A DNA stretch of 64,000 nucleotides from Nostoc sp. NIES-3756 (GCF_001548375.1 NZ_AP017295.1:1426001-1490000); one strand, 5' to 3'; positions 19,640 through 29,452 are shown, numbered from the stretch's first letter. Made by a program: numbers and translations. Notes: generated by a model not told the origin, from the sequence alone.

Positions 19640-19864
19640 TTATTCTTGAGTCGCTTGAGGTGCTGCTGCCCGTTTCCGTTCTCCTTCTACCGTTAACAAT
19701 TGGGCTAGGCGATGGCGGGCATGGCGGAACTGGTGAGGCTTTTCTAGTTGTCTGGTTGCTTTTTGTAAGCGCAACTGAAACAGTTGTTTTTTTACTGCTG
19801 TAATTTCCGCAGTCAGTTGTTCGTCGCTTAGTTCTCTAGCTTCTGAAATTTTGGGAAGTGGCAT
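19640..19864 (-). CDS. rpmC: 50S ribosomal protein L29
   Basis: L29 (74 residues) lies next to the exit tunnel. It is a two-helix protein: ISEARELSDEQLTAEITAVK and LFQLRLQKATRQLEKPHQFR. It starts 3 bases after the rplP stop. Confidence 0.96.
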   Translation of the reverse strand: MPLPKISEARELSDEQLTAEITAVKKQLFQLRLQKATRQLEKPHQFRHARHRLAQLLTVEGERKRAAAPQATQE

Positions 19865-19867
19865 AAC

Positions 19868-20305
19868 CTATTCCTGTTCCTGTTCCTGTTCCTCTATTTG
19901 AGGACGCACAATAAACTTGGTTTTGATGGGTAGCTTAAAAGCCGCTAGACGCATCGCTTCACGAGCAATTTCTTCAGAAACGCCAGCGATTTCAAATAAA
20001 ATCCGGCCTGGCTTAACTACAGCTACCCAAAATTCTGGATTACCTTTACCGGAACCCATCCGGGTTTCCGCAGGACGCATGGTAACTGGTTTATCTGGGA
20101 AGATCCGAATCCAGATTTTTCCACCCCGGCGGATGTAACGAGTCATCGCCCGACGGGAAGCTTCGATTTGCCGAGAGGTGATCCAAGCTGGTTCTTGGGC
20201 TTGGAGTGCGAAATCTCCAAAGTTTAGGGTGCTACCCCGTTGGGCTAACCCTGTCATCCGCCCGCGCTGTTGTTTGCGGAATTTAGTTCTTCTTGGACTT
20301 AACAT
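19868..20305 (-). CDS. rplP: 50S ribosomal protein L16
   Basis: L16 (145 residues) helps position A-site tRNA and completes the peptidyl-transferase region. [20 protein letters not shown] and [20 protein letters not shown] are diagnostic. An acidic EEQEQEQE tail at the C-terminus is unusual. The spacer upstream contains six or more GGTCATT heptads that end 5 bases before the ATG, leaving no obvious Shine-Dalgarno. Confidence 0.97.
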   Translation of the reverse strand: MLSPRRTKFRKQQRGRMTGLAQRGSTLNFGDFALQAQEPAWITSRQIEASRRAMTRYIRRGGKIWIRIFPDKPVTMRPAETRMGSGKGNPEFWVAVVKPGRILFEIAGVSEEIAREAMRLAAFKLPIKTKFIVRPQIEEQEQEQE

Positions 20306-20402
20306 GGTTTGTCATTGGTCATTGGTCATTGGTCATTGGTCATTGGTCATTGGTCAATAGTCAAACAATTTGGACTATGGACTGTGGACTATGGACTAAT
20401 GA
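20306..20402. repeat. Heptad tandem repeat between rpsC and rplP
   Basis: About seven tandem copies of TTGGTCA are followed by TATGGACTGTGGACTATGGAC heptads. The whole 97-bp spacer is repeat. It directly abuts the rplP start codon. Confidence 0.85.
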
Positions 20403-21164
20403 CTATCCTTCATTAGAGCGGTCTTCAAACTGTTGGCGGCGGCGTTGTTGTTGACGACGGCGCGGTTCGCGATCGCGTTCACGGGATGAGGGTTGCGGTG
20501 CAGCAACTTCTTGTCCGGGGATGATTTCGCCTTTGAATACCCAAACTTTGATGCCGAGAATACCGTAAACGGTTTTGGCGGTGCAGTAAGAGTAATCAAT
20601 GTCAGCACGGAGGGTGTGGAGAGGTACTCTACCTTCCCGTGTCCACTCTGTCCGGGCAATTTCTGCACCGTTGAGGCGACCGCTAACTTGAACTTTGATA
20701 CCTTGAATGCCGGCTTTTTGAGCGCGTTGAATTGCTTGGCGCACTACGCGACGGAAGGAAACACGACGTTCCAACTGTTGAGCAATAAATTCGGCAATTA
20801 GGTAAGCATCAGCATCAACTCGTTGTACTTCGACTACGTTGATGCGAATTTGACGATTTCCACCTAAGAGTGTTTGTAGTCCGGTACGCAGGGCTTCAAT
20901 ACCTTGTCCACCGCGACCTACAACTACACCAGGGCGAGCTGTACGTACTTCTAAATCGATTTGGTCGGCTTTGCGCTCAATCCGTACTTCGGAAATACCA
21001 GCGTTATTTTGTGCGAGTCTACCCAGTTTTTGTTCTATATATTGACGCAGTTTGTGGTCTTCTTGTAGAAGTTCTGGATAGCGGCTAGGTTCGGCAAACC
21101 AACGGGATTGGTGTTCTTGGGTAATTCCCAGGCGAAAGCCAACTGGATGAATTTTTTGTCCCAC
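20403..21164 (-). CDS. rpsC: 30S ribosomal protein S3
   Basis: S3 (253 residues) forms part of the mRNA entry tunnel. The KH domain lies at about residues 40-110, with [20 protein letters not shown], and the C-terminal domain has [15 protein letters not shown] basic, Gln-rich tail ([14 protein letters not shown]) follows; it is a cyanobacterial extension. The gene is 52 bp after rplV. Confidence 0.97.
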   Translation of the reverse strand: MGQKIHPVGFRLGITQEHQSRWFAEPSRYPELLQEDHKLRQYIEQKLGRLAQNNAGISEVRIERKADQIDLEVRTARPGVVVGRGGQGIEALRTGLQTLLGGNRQIRINVVEVQRVDADAYLIAEFIAQQLERRVSFRRVVRQAIQRAQKAGIQGIKVQVSGRLNGAEIARTEWTREGRVPLHTLRADIDYSYCTAKTVYGILGIKVWVFKGEIIPGQEVAAPQPSSRERDREPRRRQQQRRRQQFEDRSNEG

Positions 21165-21216
21165 AAATGCTTCCTCTAAAATTTCTGACTTTAACGCAAT
21201 TTTTTGTGTCTAGGAC

Positions 21217-21576
21217 TTATTTAGCATTGGCGTTAGCAGCCACAGCCAAGGTGATATGACACGTCGGCTTGCGAATTTGGTAAGCTCTACCTTGCGCTCT
21301 GGGTTGGAAGCGTTTCAGCACTGGGCCTTGGTCAGCATAAGCCTGGGTAATTACTAACTCCGTGCGGTCTAAACCTGCATTATGTTCGGCGTTAGCAGCA
21401 GCACTACGCAGCAGTGTTAATACTGGCTCAGTGGCTCGATAGGGCATAAATTCTAGGATAATTAGCGCTTCTCTGTAAGAAAGCCCCCGAATTTGGTCAA
21501 GTACACGACGTACTTTAAAGGGAGACATTCTGATAAAACGAGCGATCGCTTTTACTTCAGTAGTATCAGTAGCCAT
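21217..21576 (-). CDS. rplV: 50S ribosomal protein L22
   Basis: L22 (119 residues) lines the exit tunnel with its beta-hairpin. [20 protein letters not shown] and [20 protein letters not shown] are family blocks. I choose the ATG at 21576 ([11 protein letters not shown]); an in-frame ATG at 21597 would add 7 residues (MTKLEKI) that are not typical. Confidence 0.96.
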   Translation of the reverse strand: MATDTTEVKAIARFIRMSPFKVRRVLDQIRGLSYREALIILEFMPYRATEPVLTLLRSAAANAEHNAGLDRTELVITQAYADQGPVLKRFQPRAQGRAYQIRKPTCHITLAVAANANAK

Positions 21577-21589
21577 AATTTTCTCCAAT

Positions 21590-21712
21590 TTTGTCATTTG
21601 TCATTGTCATCCGTCATTTGTCTTGCAACTAATGACCCTTACGGGTTCGCTAGTCGCTCATGGGGGAAACCCCCAAGACCGCGCTAGCTCACTAATGACC
21701 AATGACTAATGA
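21590..21712. repeat. Heptad and palindromic repeats between rpsS and rplV
   Basis: The spacer holds GTCATTTGTCATT, a GGTTCGCTAGTCGCTCATGG block with a palindromic GGGGGAAACCCCC core, and AATGACC heptads. The palindromic block resembles the one in the rpsH-rplF spacer. Confidence 0.7.
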
Positions 21713-21991
21713 CTACCTACCTGATTTTTTATCAGATTTACCATGACCTCTGTAGGTACGTGTAGGAGCAAATTCTCCCAACTTGTGACCTACCATTTGG
21801 TCGCTGATAAATACTGGAACGTGTTGACGGCCGTTGTGAACGGCGATAGTATGACCTACCATTTGCGGCAGAATTGTGGAAGCTCTAGACCAAGTTTTAA
21901 TTACTTGCTTTTCGTTTCTATCGTTGAGCTTTTCAATTTTGCTTAGTAAATGATCGGCTACAAAAGGCCCTTTTTTAAGAGAACGACCCAT
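21713..21991 (-). CDS. rpsS: 30S ribosomal protein S19
   Basis: S19 (92 residues) lies at the 30S head with S13. [20 protein letters not shown] and [20 protein letters not shown] are invariant blocks. It follows rplB by 96 bp, with a GAGTGCTGAGTA repeat in between. Confidence 0.98.
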   Translation of the reverse strand: MGRSLKKGPFVADHLLSKIEKLNDRNEKQVIKTWSRASTILPQMVGHTIAVHNGRQHVPVFISDQMVGHKLGEFAPTRTYRGHGKSDKKSGR

Positions 21992-22087
21992 AATTCCAAA
22001 AGTTTTGAGTTAACGTTTTGTGTTTTTAACTTTGAGTTTTGGGTGTTAATCTAGCTACGCTACTCAGCACTCATTACTCAGCACTAC

Positions 22088-22951
22088 TTAAGACTCACGA
22101 CCACCACGACCGCGCTTAGAAGATTTACGACGGCGGCGTACAATCAACTTGCTGCTAGCTTTTTTAGGTTTACGTGTTTTCGCACCCAGAGTTGGTTTAC
22201 CCCAAGGAGTAACAGGGCCGGATCTACCAATAGGCGCTCTACCCTCACCACCGCCGTGTGGGTGGTCTACTGGGTTCATGACGCTACCTCTAACTTTAGG
22301 ACGGCGACCTTTCCAACGATTTCTACCAGCTTTACCAGCGCTCAAGTTTCTTGCGTCGGTGTTACCTACTTGGCCGATGGTGGCGTAACATTCACGACGA
22401 ATCAAGCGGACTTCACCAGAAGGTAGTTTGAGGGTAACGTAATTACCTTCTTTCGCCACAACTTGGGCTGTAGCACCAGCAGAGCGAACGATTTGACCGC
22501 CTTTACCTGCTTTTAGTTCTACGTTGTGAACGCTTGTACCCAAGGGAATGTTCGCTAAGGGTAAAGCATTTCCATCTTCAATTGGCGATTCTGGGCCAGC
22601 AATGATTGTTGTCCCTACTTTCATGCCATTAGGATGAAGGATATACCGTTTTTCCCCATCTTCGTAGGAAACTAGGGCAATCCGCGCGTTACGGTTGGGA
22701 TCGTACTCCACAGCGATGACTGTAGCTGGAATACCGCGTTTATCGCGCTTGAAGTCGATGATCCGATAAAGTCTTTTGTGTCCACCACCACGACGACGGC
22801 TGGTAATGCGGCCTTGGTTGTTACGACCTTTTGCCCGATGTTTATATACCGTCAGTGACTTTTCTGGCTCGGTTTTGGTAATTTCCGCAAAGTCAGAAAT
22901 TGTAACCTGGCGTGTACTGGGGGTATAAGGGCGATAAGAGCGAGTACCCAT
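22088..22951 (-). CDS. rplB: 50S ribosomal protein L2
   Basis: L2 (287 residues) is required for subunit joining and peptidyl-transferase activity. The C-terminal block [20 protein letters not shown] carries the conserved His. The N-terminal [20 protein letters not shown] is the RNA-binding region. It starts 6 bp after the rplW stop. Confidence 0.98.
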   Translation of the reverse strand: MGTRSYRPYTPSTRQVTISDFAEITKTEPEKSLTVYKHRAKGRNNQGRITSRRRGGGHKRLYRIIDFKRDKRGIPATVIAVEYDPNRNARIALVSYEDGEKRYILHPNGMKVGTTIIAGPESPIEDGNALPLANIPLGTSVHNVELKAGKGGQIVRSAGATAQVVAKEGNYVTLKLPSGEVRLIRRECYATIGQVGNTDARNLSAGKAGRNRWKGRRPKVRGSVMNPVDHPHGGGEGRAPIGRSGPVTPWGKPTLGAKTRKPKKASSKLIVRRRRKSSKRGRGGRES

Positions 22952-22957
22952 GATAGT

Positions 22958-23272
22958 TTATACCTCTGGGAATAGAACTTGTCTGATTTTCTCTACATCC
23001 CCAGGTGCGATAGTGACGATCGCTTTTTTATATTGGGGCTTAAAGCCAATAAATTTACCTACACGCTTCTTTCTGCGTGGAGGCAATGCTGTATTGACTT
23101 TGACAACTTTGACTTCAAATAAGTCTTCAATTGCCGATCTAATTTGCGGCTTTGTTGCTTTAGGAGTCACTTCAAATGTGTATTTGTTCTGCTCCATTAA
23201 GATGGTCGCTTTTTCTGTCAAGATGGGGCGACGGATCAAGTCGGGCAGGTTGCGGGGGTCAAACTTAGCCAT
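22958..23272 (-). CDS. rplW: 50S ribosomal protein L23
   Basis: L23 (104 residues) is the docking site for trigger factor and the signal recognition particle at the exit tunnel. [20 protein letters not shown] and [20 protein letters not shown] are typical. It overlaps the end of rplD by 8 bases, implying coupling. Confidence 0.97.
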   Translation of the reverse strand: MAKFDPRNLPDLIRRPILTEKATILMEQNKYTFEVTPKATKPQIRSAIEDLFEVKVVKVNTALPPRRKKRVGKFIGFKPQYKKAIVTIAPGDVEKIRQVLFPEV

Positions 23273-23897
23273 TGTAGACCTCCTGAATTTTTTCTAAGGC
23301 TGAGGTGGTGACAACGATTTTGTCAGCGTGCAGCAAGTCATAAACGTTGAGTTGATCAGCAGCGATGAGTTTTAAGTTCTCAATGTTGCGAGCTGACAAA
23401 GCTACGTTTTCAGGAAATTCGCTCAAGATTAATAATGTCTTGCTTTCCGGTTCTGCACCCCAGCGAGTTAGTGCTGCGACTAAATCTTTGGTTTTGGGAC
23501 GGGATAGCTCGTTGCTAAATTCTTCTACTACAATCAAATCGTCTGCACGGCTAACAAATGCTGTCCGCAGTGCTAAACGCCGCTCTTTGCGGTTCATTTT
23601 TAAATCGAAATCTCTGGGTTTGGGGCCAAAGATTACACCACCACCACGCCATAAGGGTGAACGGATAGAACCTGCACGCGCACGTCCAGTTCCTTTTTGC
23701 CGCCAAGGTTTGCGACCACCGCCACGGACTTCCGCACGGGTTTTGGTGCTGGCTGTTCCTTGACGGGCGTTGGTTTGTTGTCTTACTAGGGCGCGGTGTA
23801 CGATATGTACCGCCGATTCTTCTTTGGCAACGCGCAACTCGAACGTTTTTTGTCCGACTTGCTCCCCTTGCCAATTTTTTACTACACTCTCTACCAT
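23265..23897 (-). CDS. rplD: 50S ribosomal protein L4
   Basis: L4 (210 residues) has a long internal loop reaching the exit tunnel: [20 protein letters not shown] and [18 protein letters not shown]. In some bacteria it also represses its own operon; no matching site can be shown here. It lies 64 bp after rplC. Confidence 0.97.
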   Translation of the reverse strand: MVESVVKNWQGEQVGQKTFELRVAKEESAVHIVHRALVRQQTNARQGTASTKTRAEVRGGGRKPWRQKGTGRARAGSIRSPLWRGGGVIFGPKPRDFDLKMNRKERRLALRTAFVSRADDLIVVEEFSNELSRPKTKDLVAALTRWGAEPESKTLLILSEFPENVALSARNIENLKLIAADQLNVYDLLHADKIVVTTSALEKIQEVYNG

Positions 23898-23961
23898 TGT
23901 TTTGTCCTTTATAAGTTGTTTAGTTGCCAGTTGTCAGTAACGTTTGATTATTGACTTGTGA

Positions 23962-24597
23962 CTACTTCCCAACTTTTTTAGCAGGTACAATATTTAATAA
24001 AGCCCCTGGTTTGCCAGGAACAGCGCCTTTAATTAGTAGCAAGTTGCGCTCTGCATCAACGCGCACTACGGTTAGTTTGCGAATGGTAACGCGAGTACCA
24101 CCTAAGCGCCCTGCCATCCTTTTACCGGGATAGACACGACCTGGGGTTGTACCTGCACCGATAGAACCGGGCGCTCTATGGTTTTTGGAACCGTGGGACA
24201 TGGGCCCGCGTCCAAAGTTGTTACGCTTTTGGTTGCCTGCAAAGCCGCGACCGATGCTTGTACCGATCACGTCTACAAGTTGACCTGCACTAAAAATATC
24301 TGCTTTAATTTCTTGCCCTAACGCATAATCGCTAGAAGTATCTGTGTGATACTCTTTCAAATGCCGCAATGCGGGGGCGGATGATTTGGCTAAGTGACCT
24401 AGCAAGGGTCTGTTCAACGCCTTGGGTTTAACTTCGCCGTAGCCAACTTGAATGGCTGCGTAGCCGTCGGTTGGTTTGGTTTTAACTTGGGTAACAACGC
24501 ATGGCCCAACTTGGACGACTGTTACAGGAATCGCAACTCCTGCTTCGTCAAATATTTGGGTCATGCCCAGTTTGGTGCCGAGAATCCCTACAGACAC
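23962..24597 (-). CDS. rplC: 50S ribosomal protein L3
   Basis: L3 (211 residues) starts 50S assembly; its loop approaches the peptidyl-transferase centre. [16 protein letters not shown] and [20 protein letters not shown] are family blocks. It is the first gene of the cluster: rpsJ (S10), which precedes it in many bacteria, is absent, as is usual in cyanobacteria. A long non-coding leader lies upstream. Confidence 0.98.
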   Translation of the reverse strand: MSVGILGTKLGMTQIFDEAGVAIPVTVVQVGPCVVTQVKTKPTDGYAAIQVGYGEVKPKALNRPLLGHLAKSSAPALRHLKEYHTDTSSDYALGQEIKADIFSAGQLVDVIGTSIGRGFAGNQKRNNFGRGPMSHGSKNHRAPGSIGAGTTPGRVYPGKRMAGRLGGTRVTIRKLTVVRVDAERNLLLIKGAVPGKPGALLNIVPAKKVGK

Positions 24598-25423
24598 AGT
24601 ACTGGCTCTCCTTTATAGCAATCGGGTTTTCTAGACACACTGTGTGAACTCCGGTGAGGTACGGACGAAATTGAAGAATTTGCAAGTAGCTAAGCCACCA
24701 TAAATTCTGCCGGACACAACAGGCGGTGTCTTTATTTTGTCAATGTATTTAGTTGCACTCTCTTATTTACCAGAACAGCCACAAGCGTCTTCATAAGAAG
24801 AAATAGCTTCTGGTATCAGGGCAAGCTTGTACAGCTTTGCGCTTCGTGCAGCAATGCTTTCGTCCGAGCAATTGCTTAGGCACTTTTCTGGCGGCAGTGC
24901 CTTGAGGGTGTCTCCCGATTTGAGACAACTGCCATTTAGTAGGGGACTTAAGCAGTTCTTACCACTCAGTATCCTTTAACTGAAATTACACTCAGTTTCT
25001 ACTTCTTAAACAAATTAAACCTTAATTTAAGGTATTGCTTGTTTTTTTGACTACAGGAGTGAGTGTAGTCTTTGCTTTGACCTAAAAGCTTTTCTAGTTT
25101 ATCAGTCTTTAATCACTTTGTGCCAGTTTATCTATATAAACTTTTCAGCTTAGGCGATCGCGTCCTGATACTTTGATAGGCAATTTTGGTCACAATCTAA
25201 TAGTATATACTATCTATTGGTTGTTGTCTAGAAAATTTATATATTGATCAACCACACAGGTACAAAGATACAGAGAGGAAATTTAGTTCTGTTCCTTGTT
25301 GGCTTTTACATAATTGAGGATTGCTTATCTAAAGTATAAGCTTCCTGATCTAACTTAATCTGACCTTTAAAGGTAAATAATAGAGATATCAAAGTGGGAT
25401 AGGACAAAACCTCAAAAAACTAT
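24598..25423. promoter_or_regulatory. Long divergent region: ribosomal superoperon leader and ndhN promoter
   Basis: This 826-bp stretch between the divergent rplC and ndhN genes holds no credible gene. It must contain the promoter of the superoperon (minus strand) and that of ndhN (plus strand). Several inverted repeats are visible, for example GACTACA at 25052-25058 with TGTAGTC at 25067-25073, and AAACCTTAATTTAAGGTATT near 25018. I cannot place the -10 and -35 boxes with confidence. A structured leader RNA that controls ribosomal protein expression is possible. Confidence 0.6.
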
Positions 25424-25912
25424 ATGGCACTAATTACCACTGGCAACGGTTTCATTAAGGATCTGGAAAAATTTGGATCTTTAGGTGTTTACGTACCTCT
25501 GGAAGGAGGTTTTGAAGGTCGGTATCGGCGGCGGTTGCGTGCGGCTGGTTATACGACTCTACAATTTACCGCGCGGGGATTGGGTGATGTCGCCGCTTAT
25601 CTTACAGGCGTTCACGGGGTTAGACCTCCCCATTTAGGGAAAAAAAGTTCTGGTAATGGTGCAGCAGTGGGTAATATATATTATCTGCCACCAATCGTGG
25701 GTTCTCAACTAGAACAATTGCCACCTAAGTCTAAGGGGTTAGTATTGTGGATCATTGAAGGGCATATTTTGTCTGATCAAGAAGTTGAGTTTTTGACAGA
25801 GTTACCGAAACTGGAACCCAAAGTGAAAGTAGTTATTGAGAGAGGAGGCGATCGCGCTTTCCGTTGGAAGTCTCTTAAGGATACAATCTCTGCTACTTAT
25901 CAGGCCGTTTAG
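25424..25912 (+). CDS. ndhN: NAD(P)H-quinone oxidoreductase subunit N
   Basis: NdhN (162 residues) is a peripheral subunit specific to the cyanobacterial and chloroplast NDH-1 complex, which drives respiration and cyclic electron flow around photosystem I on the thylakoid membrane. MALITTGNGFIKDLEKFGSL and GVHGVRPPHLGKK match the family. No membrane segments are present. In Nostoc the gene lies divergent from rplC, and the same holds here. A poly-heptad (TTGACTG) follows the stop. Confidence 0.95.
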   Translation: MALITTGNGFIKDLEKFGSLGVYVPLEGGFEGRYRRRLRAAGYTTLQFTARGLGDVAAYLTGVHGVRPPHLGKKSSGNGAAVGNIYYLPPIVGSQLEQLPPKSKGLVLWIIEGHILSDQEVEFLTELPKLEPKVKVVIERGGDRAFRWKSLKDTISATYQAV

Positions 25913-25987
25913 TTGACTGTTGACTGTTGACTAAGAGTAGGGGAGTAAAGGAAAACAATTCTTCATCCTCCTCATCTCCCCTACTCT

Positions 25988-26464
25988 CTACTCCCTACTC
26001 CCTGTCATAAGCATTTCTATTGTGCTGAGGCGGAAACCGCAGGATGTAAATAGCTTTCTGGCGGCTTCGTTGGCGGTGGCGGTATCTAAGCGGATTTGCT
26101 CTACCCCTATTTGGCGAAGGCGTTCAATGGTTTGTTCTACAATTTGCTTGGCAATGCCTTGTTTACGGTATTCTGGCTCTACCCAGAGGTCGTGAATGAA
26201 GGCAAATTCTTTTGTACGATAAATGGGTATTTCTTGTTCAACTGTCGCTACGATAAAAGCTATCAGTTGTCCTTGATTGTCGGCTACTAAAAATACGCTT
26301 CGTTCTTGGGTAGCTAACCTTGTCAGCCATTTTTCATAGCGTTTTTCTGGGTGTGGTAAAAACCCGTACTTGTCTGCATCCCATGATTCATGTAATGCAC
26401 AAATTTTAGCAACCATTGGTAAAACTGCGGGTACATCAGCAGGTGTTGCGGGGCGAATCAGCAT
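25988..26464 (-). CDS. GNAT family N-acetyltransferase
   Basis: This 158-residue protein has the acetyl-CoA pyrophosphate loop RKQGIAKQIVEQTIERL (R-x-x-G-x-A) at about residue 110. The motif before it, FAFIHDLWVEPEYR, and the later DTATANEAARKLFTSCGFR are typical of GNAT enzymes. It would transfer acetyl groups from acetyl-CoA to an amine; the substrate cannot be predicted. The start MLIRPATPADVPAV is characteristic. It may share a transcript with the ABC permease 42 bp upstream on the same strand. Confidence 0.9.
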   Translation of the reverse strand: MLIRPATPADVPAVLPMVAKICALHESWDADKYGFLPHPEKRYEKWLTRLATQERSVFLVADNQGQLIAFIVATVEQEIPIYRTKEFAFIHDLWVEPEYRKQGIAKQIVEQTIERLRQIGVEQIRLDTATANEAARKLFTSCGFRLSTIEMLMTGSRE

Positions 26465-26506
26465 ATAGGGCAGTGGAGATTGAGAAGAGTTATATTTATC
26501 TTGGTG

Positions 26507-27334
26507 TTAGTCCTGTTGATGGGCGAATTTATAGCCACCCCAGTAGGTAAGAGCGATCGCTATCAATAATAAAATAGGGATGCTGTACCAAGGAAACTGA
26601 GATAAGGGAAAGTTAGCAACTGCACGTAAGCCTGTACTGGCGTAGGTGAGTGGAAGTAAATAAACTACGGCTTGAAATGCGGTGGGTAAGGTGCTGGGGT
26701 CGAAGAAGGTTGCACCTAAGAAAGACATGGGGATAATTATAAAGTTATTGTATAGCCCTACTGATTCTAGCGATCGCACTGATAAGCCGACGATTACACC
26801 TAACCCAGCAAATACTGCACAATTCAAAATTAGTACTAGTAAAAATAAGGGATTGATAAAATTCCAGTTTCTCGTGATTATTAACGCTACTAAAATTACC
26901 GAACCAGAAGTCATCAAACCCCGCACCACTCCCGCCAGCATTTTACCAAGGTGCATTGCTAAAGGATTGATGGGGGTGAGTAATAATTCTTCAAAGGTTT
27001 TGCTAAACAGTCTATCTCCACAAATCGAGAATGTTGTCCCACCAAAACTAATGGTCATGGAAGATAAGGCTACCATGCCGGGTAACATAAATTCTAAGTA
27101 GCTGTTGTAATTACCACTAATACCAGCACCCGGTCTAATTGAGTTACCTAGTCCTAGACCGAAGGCAAGAATATATATAAGTGGTGATATTAAGCCCGAT
27201 GCTGCCACTTGCGCTATACGTACACGTAATTCTAACCAATCTCCCCAAAATATGGTTAAAGTATCGGCTAAGAGGATTTGCAGTTGGGAGGTCTTAAAGT
27301 TATTGCCCCAGATTAAGGATTTTTGAGATGTCAC
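26507..27334 (-). CDS. ABC-2 type transporter permease
   Basis: This 275-residue membrane protein has about six hydrophobic helices, for example LISPLIYILAFGLGLGNSI and YNNFIIIPMSFLGATFF, and fits the ABC-2 (DrrB/NodJ-like) permease family that exports lipids, polysaccharides or drugs. The central FSKTFEELLLTPINPLAM is the hallmark coupling region. No ATPase gene is adjacent in the window, so its partner must be encoded elsewhere. Substrate unknown. Confidence 0.85.
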   Translation of the reverse strand: MTSQKSLIWGNNFKTSQLQILLADTLTIFWGDWLELRVRIAQVAASGLISPLIYILAFGLGLGNSIRPGAGISGNYNSYLEFMLPGMVALSSMTISFGGTTFSICGDRLFSKTFEELLLTPINPLAMHLGKMLAGVVRGLMTSGSVILVALIITRNWNFINPLFLLVLILNCAVFAGLGVIVGLSVRSLESVGLYNNFIIIPMSFLGATFFDPSTLPTAFQAVVYLLPLTYASTGLRAVANFPLSQFPWYSIPILLLIAIALTYWGGYKFAHQQD

Positions 27335-27501
27335 TTTTTTTAGCCAAGTATGCAGTCTGTTGTAAATATTACGTTACATTTGCTGACATCTCAATATCTT
27401 AGAGAGGAGTGAAGATAGACAACTGGAGAAGCAATATCGTATTTCTCACTTAGTCTGTAAATTTATGGATTTTTAGAAAACTGTAACAAACATCCCTGAT
27501 A

Positions 27502-27524
27502 ATAGTATCACAAAATGATACTAT
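27502..27524. promoter_or_regulatory. Palindromic operator before hicA
   Basis: A perfect 9-bp inverted repeat with a 5-bp spacer (ATAGTATCA-CAAAA-TGATACTAT) ends 3 bases before the hicA ATG. It lies where a ribosome-binding site would be expected, and is a likely binding site for the ribbon-helix-helix of HicB (inference from family autoregulation). Confidence 0.65.
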
Positions 27525-27527
27525 AAA

Positions 27528-27824
27528 ATGGTACTAAACAGCAAACATCAAAAAACCCTAGATGACGTTTTTGAAAGTCCGGTTAGAGCCGATATCCTGT
27601 GGAGTGATATTGAGTCTTTGTTGATTGCGCTTGGTGCGGAAGTGTCAGAAGGAAGGGGGTCAAGAGTGAGGATAGCTCTTAATGGTGTAAAAGCAATTTT
27701 TCACCGACCACACCCACAAAAAGAAACTGATAAAGGTGCTGTTAAGTCTATACGGCGCTTTTTAACAGAAGCTGGGGTTAAAGAAGACATAAGCACAAGG
27801 GAGCTAAATAACAATGAGATATAA
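27528..27824 (+). CDS. hicA: HicA-type mRNA interferase toxin
   Basis: This 98-residue protein has the small dsRBD-like HicA fold: DILWSDIESLLIALGAEVSE, then the loop with the catalytic His region (IFHRPHPQKE) and a C-terminal helix (SIRRFLTEAGV). HicA cleaves mRNA and is neutralised by HicB. The gene overlaps hicB by 11 bases. The start at 27528 gives MVLNSKHQKTLDDVFESPV, which matches the family. The palindrome directly upstream probably mediates autoregulation. Confidence 0.85.
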   Translation: MVLNSKHQKTLDDVFESPVRADILWSDIESLLIALGAEVSEGRGSRVRIALNGVKAIFHRPHPQKETDKGAVKSIRRFLTEAGVKEDISTRELNNNEI

Positions 27825-28134
27825 AGGATATGAAGCTGTTGTTGAGTTTGATGATGAAGCAGAAATTTTTCATGGAGAAGTAATCAACATTCGAGATGTG
27901 ATTACATTTCAAGCTGATAACGTAAAAGACTTAAAGCAAGCCTTTCACGACTCAATTGATGATTATTTAGAATTTTGCAAAGAACGTGGTGAAGAACCGG
28001 AAAAGCCATTTTCAGGTAAACTGATGCTCAGAATTAACCCTGAATTGCATAAAACAATTGCTGTTAAAGCAAAGAAAGAGGGTAAAAGCCTTAATTCTTG
28101 GATAGAAAAATGCTTGTGTCAGTATACGGGTTAA
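27814..28134 (+). CDS. hicB: HicB-type antitoxin
   Basis: This 106-residue protein starts within the hicA end. The N-terminal RNase H-like part (MRYKGYEAVVEFDDEAEIF, GEVINIRDVITF) is followed by a C-terminal ribbon-helix-helix (GKLMLRINPELHKTIAVKAK, SLNSWIEKCL). The fold binds HicA and the operator DNA. The pair is small and self-contained, as is usual for chromosomal hicAB modules. A hairpin follows the stop. Confidence 0.85.
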   Translation: MRYKGYEAVVEFDDEAEIFHGEVINIRDVITFQADNVKDLKQAFHDSIDDYLEFCKERGEEPEKPFSGKLMLRINPELHKTIAVKAKKEGKSLNSWIEKCLCQYTG

Positions 28135-28164
28135 CGATGGAGCATCTCGCCTACCGAAAAACAC

Positions 28165-28189
28165 AAGAGACGAGCAATGCCCGTCTCTT
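28165..28189 (+). terminator. Hairpin after hicB
   Basis: An 8-bp stem (AAGAGACG / CGTCTCTT) with a 9-base loop lies 31 bp after the hicB stop. It is followed by an A-rich rather than T-rich stretch, so it is a weak terminator candidate on the plus strand. Confidence 0.4.
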
Positions 28190-28279
28190 AAAATAATCAA
28201 AATTATCCTGCAAATATGTAGAGCCAAGATTTTTCTCTAATTAACCCAGATTCCTAGATATTAATAACCTTACTAGGGG

Positions 28280-29452
28280 TAGGGCTAATTCATTGTGAAA
28301 AGAGAAAAAAGCTGTTCCAGATCATGACATAGAAATCTCTGTGCTTTGGTCAATGAGCGATAACCCTTTGCACGGAGTAGATTAATCACAAAAGTACGAA
28401 TAATAGACCAGTTAGTAGCAGCATTATAGGCACAAAAAGGTGCAGTGTCTTCCCCAAACACAACATCTTTGACCCAATGCAATCCGTTTTCAATGTCCCG
28501 GTGTCCACGAATAGCTTGAGCAAAATGGATAGCAGATGTTTTGAGACTACTAAGATAGTAACTAATTGTTTCAAAAGATTGCCCATCTCTAATACCCTGA
28601 CGCTCAACAACAATCAAACTTTGCGCCTTTTCCCAACTGGGGTCAATACCATCTATGAGTTCATAAACTTTGACAGTACGTTGAACAACACGTCCACGTG
28701 TGCGTTCGATTTGAATGTCAATAGTATTTGGGAGAAGTTGTTTTGCCAGTGTTTGTGCATAACTCAAGAGTTTGGGTTGATTACCCTTGATGCCTACTAA
28801 GTAATCATTACCACTGTTAACAATTAACTGCACAGTTTTTTTTGACAATGCAAAGCATCACATGTAAACACTACACCAGTGAAATTCAAAGTTTCTAATA
28901 GTTTTTCTAAAACTTTGATTTCACTTTGTTCATGGTTCTGGAATTGCTTGAGGGCAACGACCACTCCTTGCTGATGGCTATACACTGAGACGACGTTGAC
29001 AAAGTTTTGGTAGGACTGATTGTATGCTTTAACTGTACTTTTGATGCTTTTTCCATCCACTGCTAACCAAGAACCTGGACCGAGGTGAGTCCCAGCTTTT
29101 GCCCACGTCACAAAGCAGTCTGTAAGTTTTTCAAAATCTAATTGCTCAAACAGTCGCCGAAATGTTGAGTCACTCGGTAAACGTTTGTATGTTATCCCTA
29201 ACTTTTCGGACAATGCTGCATAATGTCGCACACAAAAGTCTTCTAGTGCAGCATATCCATAGCACTCACTCAACGTTCCTAAAATCACTAATAATAGCAT
29301 CACCCATAATGGATAACGTTTTCCACGAGGAGCGCGATAGTCTTCTATGCCTTGTAATGCCGCTATCAAACTACTCATTTGACATCAAAATATACTTAGG
29401 GTAGAAGTTATTTCTAGTTTAATTTTTCTCTCTTTACAATGAATTAGCCCTA
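28280..29452 (-). mobile_element. ISAs1-family insertion sequence, complete ends, 1173 bp
   Basis: Terminal inverted repeats read TAGGGCTAATTCATTGT on the left (28280) and the same on the complement of the right end (to 29452), with further weak similarity. The 11-bp sequence CTTACTAGGGG is found at both outer edges (28269-28279 and 29453-29463). ISAs1 elements usually duplicate 8-10 bp, so one or two of these bases may be chance identity or part of the ends. The transposase is split at an A8 run, as described for the gene. Confidence 0.9.
28285..29378 (-). pseudogene. ISAs1-family transposase in two frames
   Basis: The frame from 29378 begins MSSLIAALQGIEDYRAPRGK and reads to DALHCQKKLCS, where it stops at 28824. 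The downstream frame, shifted by -1, continues KKTVQLIVNSGNDYLVGIKG to the end at 28285. Joined, they give a normal family transposase with the DDE residues in WLAVDGKSIKST, FTCDALHCQK and RDIENGLHWVKDVVF. The shift lies on eight consecutive A bases. One extra A, or a -1 ribosomal slip there, would restore the full protein. It may be a single-base deletion or a programmed frameshift; ISAs1 transposases are normally one frame. Confidence 0.8.

Noticed and set aside
24598..25423. CRISPR or tRNA in the ribosomal leader region
   Set aside because: No regular spaced repeats and no cloverleaf could be seen by eye.
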